From Candidatus Aerophobota bacterium (lineage in GTDB: Bacteria; Aerophobota; Aerophobia; Aerophobales; B3-G15): 30,866 bases of DNA. The DNA lies in NCBI GenBank assembly GCA_014859225.1, contig JACUUP010000007.1:1-30866 (forward strand), read 5' to 3'. Below, piece by piece: positions 25,180 to 30,866 of the stretch (the first letter of the stretch is position 1; every line of letters begins with the position of its first letter). The translations under genes and the position numbers were made by a program. Under the pieces are notes generated by a model. It saw only the letters and a program-made list of their open reading frames with translations, did not search any database and was not told where the DNA came from.

Positions 25180-26241
25180 TTAGTCTCCCTTAGGATACGA
25201 ACCAAGGATTTTTAAAAAGAAGCATTCCTTTTCCAGCTCAGATAAAGCCTTTTTAACATCCTCATCGTCCTTGTGTCCCATAAAATCCACAAAGAATACA
25301 TACTCCCAGGCTTTTTTCTTGGTAGGACGAGATTCTATCTTGGTTAAATTAATACTATGTTTTCTAAAGGGAACAAGCATACCATGCAAAGCTCCCACTC
25401 TATCCTTGATGGAAAAAAGTATGGAGGTTTTATCCTCTCCACTTCGTTCTGCATATTCCCTTCCAATTATCAGAAAGCGGGTATAGTTATGGGAAGAATC
25501 CTCTATGTGGTCCTCAATAATTGTGAGGCCGTAAAGTGATGCAGCAACTTCAGAAGCGATGGCACCAGATGTATCCTCCTGAGAAGCAAGCTGAGCAGCT
25601 TTTGCCGTGCTTTCAGTTTCGCAAATAACTGCCGAAGCAAGGTGTTCCTCCAACCACCTTCTACATTGAGCTATAGCCTGGGGGTGAGAATATACCTTCC
25701 TGATATTCGCTAATTTTCCTCTTCCCAAAAGATGGTGAGCTACCTCAAGAATTACCTCAGCACATATTTTTAAGTCAGAATCAAGAAACATATCAAGAGT
25801 ATGGGAAACTACTCCTTCAGTGGAGTTTTCCACGGGAACAACGCCATAGTCAGCCTTACCTTTTTCCATCAGTCCAAATATCTCTGAAATATTTTTGGCC
25901 GGTATGTACTCTGCATTGGGTCCAAAATTTTTGATAGCAGCAAGATGCGTGAAAGTTGCGGGAGGTCCAAAGTAAACAATTTTTAGCTTTCTCTGCAGGG
26001 CTAAAAACGAATGCAAAATTGTCTTTATAATCTCTTTTAACTGCTCATCGGGCAAAGGTCCCTTATTTAAGGCAATAAGTCTCTCGGTGACAATTTTTTC
26101 CCTGCCGGGCGAGTAGTAACTTTTGCCTTCTTGTTGTTTTATCTTACATATTTGCAAAACCTTTTCCGCTCTTTTGTTTAACAGTTCCACAAATCTGGAA
26201 TCTATCTCATCAATCTCCTCTCTGAATTTTTCTATACTCAT
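25180..26241 (-). CDS. pheA: bifunctional chorismate mutase/prephenate dehydratase (P-protein)
   Basis: This fusion turns chorismate into prephenate and then phenylpyruvate, committing flux to phenylalanine. Residues 1 to about 85 form an AroQ-class chorismate mutase (FREEIDEIDSRFVELLNKRAE, arginines suited to substrate binding). Residues about 87-265 form prephenate dehydratase with FGPPATFTHLAA, VVPVENSTEG (134-143), SHPQA and HNYTRF at 251-256 containing the catalytic TRF. Residues about 272-353 form an ACT domain with GALH (283-286) and ESRP (303-306), the phenylalanine-binding motifs, so feedback inhibition by Phe is expected. It overlaps aroQ by 32 bases, with GGAGG inside aroQ serving as ribosome-binding site. 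Confidence 0.95.
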   Translation of the reverse strand: MSIEKFREEIDEIDSRFVELLNKRAEKVLQICKIKQQEGKSYYSPGREKIVTERLIALNKGPLPDEQLKEIIKTILHSFLALQRKLKIVYFGPPATFTHLAAIKNFGPNAEYIPAKNISEIFGLMEKGKADYGVVPVENSTEGVVSHTLDMFLDSDLKICAEVILEVAHHLLGRGKLANIRKVYSHPQAIAQCRRWLEEHLASAVICETESTAKAAQLASQEDTSGAIASEVAASLYGLTIIEDHIEDSSHNYTRFLIIGREYAERSGEDKTSILFSIKDRVGALHGMLVPFRKHSINLTKIESRPTKKKAWEYVFFVDFMGHKDDEDVKKALSELEKECFFLKILGSYPKGD

Positions 26242-26686
26242 CTATTTTCCCCTCCTTTAAGAAATTTACAAGCCCCTCAAGGGCTAAAATATAGCTTAAA
26301 GCCCCAAATCCGCATATCTGACCAATGCAGACAGGTCTTATAAAAGATATATGGCGAAACTCCTCTCTTTTGTATATGTTGGAAAGATGCACCTCAACTG
26401 CAGGAAGGTTAACAGCCAAAATAGCATCCCTTATGGCAACACTTGTATGGGTATAGGCTGCTGGATTAATTATAATACCTTTTGCCCATTTTCTTTCTTT
26501 GTGAATCAGCTCAATAATCTCCCCCTCTGAGTTAGACTGTTCTATCTTTAACTGGCAATTTAAGTTTTTTGCTTTTTTATTTATTTCCTCGTTGATAAGC
26601 TCAAGTGAAACTTTCCCATACCAGGCAGGTTCTCTTTCTCCTAATAAATTAAGATTGGGGCCATGAATAACTAATATGTTTATCAT
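26210..26686 (-). CDS. aroQ: 3-dehydroquinate dehydratase, type II
   Basis: AroQ removes water from 3-dehydroquinate to give 3-dehydroshikimate, step three of the pathway. The 158-residue protein fits the dodecameric type II family: GPNLNLLGEREPAWYG (9-24) with the catalytic tyrosine Tyr23 in the flexible lid, EQSNSEGEIIE, NPAAYTHTSVAIRDA, EVHLSNIYKREEFRH with the active-site histidine, and a conserved GQICGFG. It overlaps the aroKB stop by four bases (ATGA), indicating translational coupling. The C-terminus, KEGKIDEYRKIQRGD, runs past the usual end because its last 32 bases also encode the pheA start. Confidence 0.95.
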   Translation of the reverse strand: MINILVIHGPNLNLLGEREPAWYGKVSLELINEEINKKAKNLNCQLKIEQSNSEGEIIELIHKERKWAKGIIINPAAYTHTSVAIRDAILAVNLPAVEVHLSNIYKREEFRHISFIRPVCIGQICGFGALSYILALEGLVNFLKEGKIDEYRKIQRGD

Positions 26687-28269
26687 ACAATAAGCTCCTC
26701 AATAACTTTTTTAACTAAATTTAGAGGCACATCGTCTCTAAGCGAAACTTTACCAATTTCCTCAGGTAAAACAAAAAATAACCTGCCCGCTCTTACTTTT
26801 TTGTCAAACTTCAAAGCCTCAAAAACTTTCCCGGCACCTAATCCCCTTGCTCTTGTGGGAAGTTTTGCTTTTTGCAACAAATTCTCAACCCTAAAAAATG
26901 ATGCTGAAGAGAAAATTCCCATCTCTACCCCAATTCTTCCTGCACCAACCATACCAATAGCAACTGCTTCTCCGTGGGTATACCTTCCGTATTTAGATGT
27001 AGCCTCAATGGCATGGGCTATAGTATGCCCAAAATTGAGTATCTGTCTTATACCTTTTTCCTCTAATTCATCTTCCTGCACTACCTTAATTTTTACTTCA
27101 AGCGCTTTTTTAATCAAGCTTCTCAAAACCCCCAAGTCACACATTAGAGCCTTTACTATATTTTCCTCCAGATAGGAGAAAAAAAAGCTATTATTTATAA
27201 TAGCACATTTAACTACCTCAGCCACCCCCTCTCTCATCCTTCGTGCAGATAAGGTTTTTAAAAGCAAAGGGTCTACAAGGACAAACTTTGGTTGATAAAA
27301 GGCACCGATAAGATTTTTACCCTGAGGCAGATTAACTCCAACCTTTCCTCCAGCACTTGAGTCAACCTGAGATAAAAGTGTTGTTGGAACCATCAGGAAA
27401 TTTATCCCCCTGAGAAAAGTAGCAGCTACAAACCCTGTAAGGTCACCTACAACTCCTCCTCCCAGAGCAAGAATTGAGGAAGTTCTATCTAAATTTGCCC
27501 TCAGACAAAAATCATATATTTTCCTCGCCCGGGAAAGTGATTTAGACCTTTCCCCCGGGGATATCTGTAAGAATTTTACCTGAAAATTTTCTTTTTCAAG
27601 AGAACGCCTTACCTTCTCCCCATAAAGAGGAAAAACATTGGCATCAGAAATAATTAGGATTTTCCCCCCGAGAGAAAAATCCCTGGTAACCTTTCCCACC
27701 TCATCAATAGATGTGCCAATAAAAATGGGATAGCTTCTTTCTTTAAGATTTACCCGGAGTTTCTCTTCAGGTAAAGATTTAATTACTTTTTCAACAACAT
27801 CTTCAACTGAAAGATGAGATGTATCAATAATAAAATCAGCTTGATTGTAAAAAAGGCGCCTTTTTTCCAGCAGCTCCTGTATCCTTTTTTTCTTATCAAT
27901 AAATCCTGCAAGAAGCGGTCTTTCTCCCTCGTAGTTTTTCGTTCTGCCTAAGATAACCTCGGGAGATGCCTCAAGGCAAACAAGATATCCCTTACTTTTT
28001 AAAGCATTTATATTTTCCCTGCGAAGAGGAACACCTCCCCCGGTTGAGATAACAAAGTTATTAAACTCTGACAGTTCTTTAACAACTTCTGTTTCTAATT
28101 TGCGAAAATAATCTTCCCCAAAACGGGCAAAAATCTCGGGGATGGAAAGCTTTTCCCTTTTTTCAATCATCTCATCTGTATCAATATATTTCATCCCCAG
28201 GTGTCTGGCAAGCTCTTTTGCCACGGCAGTTTTTCCTGTTCCCATAAACCCAAGCAAAGCAATGTTCAT
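26683..28269 (-). CDS. aroKB: bifunctional shikimate kinase/3-dehydroquinate synthase fusion
   Basis: One 528-residue protein carries two pathway enzymes. Residues 1 to about 168 are shikimate kinase: P-loop GFMGTGKT at 7-14, substrate-binding Asp32, GGG at 77-79 and RPLL in the lid. Residues about 172-528 are 3-dehydroquinate synthase: ISPGERSKSL, NAD-binding LGGGVVGDLTGF at 269-280, PTTLLSQVDSSAGGK at 295-309, and zinc-ligand regions EGVAEVVK, NFGHTIAHAIE and HGEAVAIG. So it serves steps two and five. ATG at 28269 is chosen because the kinase fold begins there (MNIALLGF) and AAGGAG lies upstream; a frame extending to 28308 would overlap aroC. Such kinase-first fusions are known, for example in Thermotogales. 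Confidence 0.95.
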   Translation of the reverse strand: MNIALLGFMGTGKTAVAKELARHLGMKYIDTDEMIEKREKLSIPEIFARFGEDYFRKLETEVVKELSEFNNFVISTGGGVPLRRENINALKSKGYLVCLEASPEVILGRTKNYEGERPLLAGFIDKKKRIQELLEKRRLFYNQADFIIDTSHLSVEDVVEKVIKSLPEEKLRVNLKERSYPIFIGTSIDEVGKVTRDFSLGGKILIISDANVFPLYGEKVRRSLEKENFQVKFLQISPGERSKSLSRARKIYDFCLRANLDRTSSILALGGGVVGDLTGFVAATFLRGINFLMVPTTLLSQVDSSAGGKVGVNLPQGKNLIGAFYQPKFVLVDPLLLKTLSARRMREGVAEVVKCAIINNSFFFSYLEENIVKALMCDLGVLRSLIKKALEVKIKVVQEDELEEKGIRQILNFGHTIAHAIEATSKYGRYTHGEAVAIGMVGAGRIGVEMGIFSSASFFRVENLLQKAKLPTRARGLGAGKVFEALKFDKKVRAGRLFFVLPEEIGKVSLRDDVPLNLVKKVIEELIV

Positions 28270-28291
28270 AAATAAAAAGCTCCTTTTTGTT

Positions 28292-29461
28292 TTACCTTGC
28301 CCTAACATACTCCATGTAGGAGAGGTAATTTTTTCTCATCTCCTCAAGCGAATCTCCCCCAAATTTTTCCCTCATCGCTTTTGCAATCTCTATTGCACAA
28401 ACTGCCTCTCCTATAACTGAAGCCGCAGGAACCGCACAAACATCCGACCTTTCCTTAGTTGCCGCAACTTCTTTTTTGCTTACGATATCCACTGACCGCA
28501 AAGGCTTCGCCAGAGTGGATATTGGTTTCATAGCTACTCTCAGTACAAGCGGCTCACCTGTTGTCATCCCTCCTTCAATACCTCCTGCCCGGTTGCTCAA
28601 GCGGTAAAAGCCTCTTGTTTCATTATAGGCTATCTCATCCTGAACTTCAGAGCCAAAGGAGGAGGATGCCTCAAATCCAGCTCCTATTTCCACACCAACT
28701 ATTGCCTGAATACTCATCAGGGAAAAGGCAAGACGAGCATCTAATTTAAGGTCCCACTGGATGTAGCTTCCAAGGCCGGGGGGAAGTCCCAAAAAAATAA
28801 CTTCAAAAATGCCTCCTACGGTGTCCCCCCTTCTCTTCACTTCATCTATAAGTTCAATCATTTTTCTTTCTGTAAAAAAGTTAAGGCAGCGAACAGGGGA
28901 TTTTTCAATCCTCTCATAAGATTCAATAGCTTCTTCCCGGGCAGTTGCGTCCTTTTCTCTTCCAATTTGAACTGTTCTACTGAAAGTTTTAATGTTAAAC
29001 TCATGCAGGAGTTTTTTGCAAACAGCACCCGCCGCCACTCGTGCTGCTGTCTCCCTGGCGCTTGCCCTCTCTAAAACATTGCGAAGATCTAAAAAATTAT
29101 ACTTTATCCCCCCGACAAGGTCCGCATGGCCGGGGCGAGGTCTGGTAAATGCGGGCACATCCTTATTTTCTACCTCATCAGCTCCCATTATTTTTTCCCA
29201 GTTTTTCCAATCAAGATTGGGAATGAGAAATGAAACAGGGGAGCCAAGAGTTTTTCCCAGGCGAACTCCTGAAATTATCCTCACCTCATCTTTTTCTATC
29301 TTCATCCTTTCCCCCCTGCCGTAACCTATCTGACGCCGCCTCAATTCTTTATCTATCCACTCTTTTGTGAGTTTTAATCCAGATGGAATACCCTCTAAGA
29401 TTACAACAAGAGCCTGACCATGAGATTCGCCCGCTGTCAGGTATCTAATTTTTGTGCTCAT
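28292..29461 (-). CDS. aroC: chorismate synthase
   Basis: AroC makes chorismate from EPSP, the last shared step, and needs reduced FMN. The 389-residue protein has GESHG at 11-15, the RRRQIGYGRGERMKIE segment, RPGHADLVGGIKYNF, the long SARETAARVAAGA helix, and the C-terminal FMN-binding region including GGMTTGEPLVLRVAMKPIST and ERSDVCAVPAA. Length and motif order are normal for the monofunctional enzyme; no flavin reductase domain is fused, so reduced flavin must come from elsewhere. It begins four bases after aroE and ends 22 bases before aroKB. Confidence 0.96.
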   Translation of the reverse strand: MSTKIRYLTAGESHGQALVVILEGIPSGLKLTKEWIDKELRRRQIGYGRGERMKIEKDEVRIISGVRLGKTLGSPVSFLIPNLDWKNWEKIMGADEVENKDVPAFTRPRPGHADLVGGIKYNFLDLRNVLERASARETAARVAAGAVCKKLLHEFNIKTFSRTVQIGREKDATAREEAIESYERIEKSPVRCLNFFTERKMIELIDEVKRRGDTVGGIFEVIFLGLPPGLGSYIQWDLKLDARLAFSLMSIQAIVGVEIGAGFEASSSFGSEVQDEIAYNETRGFYRLSNRAGGIEGGMTTGEPLVLRVAMKPISTLAKPLRSVDIVSKKEVAATKERSDVCAVPAASVIGEAVCAIEIAKAMREKFGGDSLEEMRKNYLSYMEYVRAR

Positions 29462-29465
29462 AACC

Positions 29466-30308
29466 TCACCTCATGAGAGCTTCTCTCATTTCATCCACGG
29501 GAGCTTTTCTACCTGTCCATATCTCAAAAGATAATGCCGCCTGGAAAATGAGCATATCCAACCCTCCCTGATATCTCATACCCAGCCTTTTTGCCTGGTT
29601 TAAAAGCTCCGTCTCTCTGTTATAAATCACATCATAAACAAATAAAGAGGAAGAGAATTGCTCAAGATTGATGGGCGCTGGGTGACCTTCTTGCATTCCA
29701 AGAGACGTTGTATTAATTAAAAGGTCTATTTCTTTTGCCCGGGGCAACGAGTTTCTTCTCTCAAATTCAACAATTTCCATCTTTACCTCACCCCTACTGC
29801 TTGCAAGTTTTTTTGAAATGTCTTTTGCCCGGGACAAAGTCCTGTTGGTTAAAATTAAACTTTCAGGTTTTTCTTTTAAGAGGGAAAAAGATATGGCTAA
29901 AGCCGCACCTCCTGCCCCCAAAAGGAGAATATGCTTTCCTTTTAAAGAAAAGCTTTTCTCTCGCAAAGATTCAGCAAAACCTTCTCCATCCGTATTATAT
30001 CCAGCCAGTTTTCCTTCCCGATTAACCACTGTATTTATCGCTCCTACTACATTAGCTTCAGGAGAAAGCTCATCCAGATACTGGATAATCTTCTGTTTGT
30101 GAGGAATGGTAACATTAACTCCCACCATCTCCAGTGCTTTTATTGCCCGGGTAGCCTCCCCCAGATTAGAAGATTTTACGGGAAAAGCAAGATAGATAAA
30201 ATTTAGCCCCGCCTTCTCAAAAGCAGCATTATGAATAAGAGGAGACAGGGAATGGGTAACTGGATACCCGAATAAACCGACTATTTTTGTTTTTCCTGTG
30301 ATTTTCAT
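29466..30308 (-). CDS. aroE: shikimate dehydrogenase
   Basis: AroE reduces 3-dehydroshikimate to shikimate with NADPH, step four. The 280-residue protein has the substrate-binding THSLSP at 18-23, NVTIPHK with catalytic Lys71, GAINTVV, NTDGEGF with catalytic Asp107, the nucleotide-binding loop GAGGAA at 131-136, LTNRT and NTTSLGM. It is the first gene of the large minus-strand cluster and lies directly behind a strong promoter, with a predicted leader of only about 15 bases. The ribosome-binding site is weak, and the ATG agrees with the family's usual start. Confidence 0.96.
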   Translation of the reverse strand: MKITGKTKIVGLFGYPVTHSLSPLIHNAAFEKAGLNFIYLAFPVKSSNLGEATRAIKALEMVGVNVTIPHKQKIIQYLDELSPEANVVGAINTVVNREGKLAGYNTDGEGFAESLREKSFSLKGKHILLLGAGGAALAISFSLLKEKPESLILTNRTLSRAKDISKKLASSRGEVKMEIVEFERRNSLPRAKEIDLLINTTSLGMQEGHPAPINLEQFSSSLFVYDVIYNRETELLNQAKRLGMRYQGGLDMLIFQAALSFEIWTGRKAPVDEMREALMR

Positions 30309-30329
30309 TTATTTATTCACAATTAAAGC

Positions 30330-30357
30330 ATTCTAACAAAATAGCTCCAGATGTCAA
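30330..30357 (-). promoter_or_regulatory. strong sigma70-type promoter of the aro cluster
   Basis: On the minus strand a perfect TTGACA (30352-30357) and TAGAAT (30330-30335) are spaced by 16 bases, predicting a start near 30323, some 15 bases before aroE. No attenuator, T-box or leader peptide fits in such a short leader, so control of the pathway is more likely at the enzyme level, or by a repressor. Confidence 0.75.
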
Positions 30358-30379
30358 TTAAGCTTCTCCAGTTTAGGTA

Positions 30380-30408
30380 TTGCAAATTGGGTAAAATTAT
30401 GATATACT
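30380..30408 (+). promoter_or_regulatory. sigma70-type promoter of the divergent membrane protein gene
   Basis: TTGCAA (30380-30385) and TATACT (30403-30408) are spaced by 17 bases. The predicted start, about 30415, is only about three bases before the ATG at 30418, which would give a leaderless or nearly leaderless mRNA. It lies back to back with the aroE promoter, 22 bases apart. Confidence 0.6.
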
Positions 30409-30417
30409 ACAAAAACT

Positions 30418-30837
30418 ATGCTGTGGCGAATAATAGGAATAGGAAGCCTGGTGTGGGGTGGGATTGTTTTTTATATTTTATCTACGACGCCTCTTCCCGC
30501 TGCGGGTGATATTAGCATCCAGGCCAGCCTTCAGTTTACCATTTACATTCTTTCCTTAGGATGGCTTGCATCTTCCGGTATTGTAAAGTTAGGTTTGACT
30601 TTAAAGAAAAAATGGATAAAAGTAAGTATTGTAAGCTGTGTGTTTTTTATATTTTTGCTGATAAATATGCATCTTGTGCAAGCAGGTATGCAGAATGAAG
30701 TATCAGTTCCCGAAGATAAATCTCCCTACCCCTACAATCTAATAGCATCCTGGTTCATAAGCTGGTTCTGGATAGATATGTTTTTGTTAATGAGCTGGTT
30801 TATGAGATGGATAAGCAAGAAAAGTATGCCCTCTTAG
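30418..30837 (+). CDS. small four-helix membrane protein, function unknown
   Basis: A 139-residue hydrophobic protein with four probable membrane helices at about 4-22, 37-58, 68-85 and 108-130. The loop after the third helix is polar and acidic (GMQNEVSVPEDKSPYPYN), and the C-terminus is tryptophan-rich and basic. I do not recognise a family. It is transcribed divergently from the aro cluster, has a good promoter but no Shine-Dalgarno sequence, and ends just before an inverted repeat at the window edge. Promoter, ATG and uninterrupted frame support a real gene. Confidence 0.6.
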   Translation: MLWRIIGIGSLVWGGIVFYILSTTPLPAAGDISIQASLQFTIYILSLGWLASSGIVKLGLTLKKKWIKVSIVSCVFFIFLLINMHLVQAGMQNEVSVPEDKSPYPYNLIASWFISWFWIDMFLLMSWFMRWISKKSMPS

Positions 30838-30845
30838 TATACCAT

Positions 30846-30864
30846 GACAGGCGGGACGCCTGTC
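30846..30864. repeat. perfect 8-bp inverted repeat at the window edge
   Basis: GACAGGCG (30846-30853) and CGCCTGTC (30857-30864) form a perfect GC-rich hairpin with a GGA loop, nine bases after the membrane protein stop codon. It could be a terminator, but the window ends before any T-run can be checked. Very similar GACAGGCG...CGCCTGTC units occur as dispersed short repeats in other bacterial genomes, so a REP-like element is equally possible. Confidence 0.6.
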
Positions 30865-30866
30865 CT

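Noticed and set aside
1-30866. CRISPR arrays, prophage genes, transposases or integrases
   Set aside because: I saw no regularly spaced direct repeats and no protein with transposase, integrase or phage motifs.

Overview
The window looks like chromosome from an AT-rich, Gram-negative-type bacterium that I cannot place to genus. An authentic lipid A disaccharide synthase (LpxB), an MsbA-like exporter, an O-antigen ligase/polymerase-type protein and an ArnT-like transferase all point to an outer membrane with lipopolysaccharide. It also carries a V/A-type rotary ATPase and a shikimate kinase-dehydroquinate synthase fusion. That combination suggests one of the deep-branching or candidate phyla rather than a proteobacterium; this placement is inference. 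I see no CRISPR array, prophage or insertion sequence.

Left part (1-8576, plus strand). The window opens inside the last codons of a small TumE/DUF6516-like protein. tRNA-Gly(GCC) and tRNA-Leu(UAG) follow, each with a recognisable sigma70-type promoter. Directly after tRNA-Leu come trigger factor (tig), clpP and clpX, a protein-folding and degradation module. Then come the A, B and D subunits of a V/A-type ATPase and a SAM-dependent methyltransferase. The other ATPase subunits are not in the window.

Right part (8602-30308, minus strand, read from right to left). From a strong promoter at about 30330-30357 runs aroE-aroC-aroKB-aroQ-pheA-aroF-aroA. This encodes all seven shikimate-pathway steps from DAHP synthesis to chorismate, plus the entry to phenylalanine. 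A membrane-anchored TPR protein and panC follow. After a 101-nt gap filled by a nested palindrome, a second block builds the cell envelope: lpxB, a DUF362 ferredoxin-like protein, a divergent LpxB-like protein, an O-antigen ligase-like protein, a GT4 glycosyltransferase, an MsbA-like exporter, a GT2 glycosyltransferase, an ArnT-like GT-C enzyme, an ALG5-like GT2 enzyme, an SMR/ArnE-F-like flippase and a second divergent LpxB-like protein. Most junctions are overlaps or gaps under 30 nt, so long polycistronic transcripts are likely.

The window closes with a divergently transcribed four-helix membrane protein of unknown function, apparently leaderless, and a short perfect inverted repeat at the very edge.

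The most unusual part is the envelope block. It holds three LpxB-family proteins within 12.6 kb, a two-cluster iron-sulfur DUF362 protein wedged between two of them, and a complete-looking polyprenyl-phosphate-sugar synthase, flippase and transferase trio.
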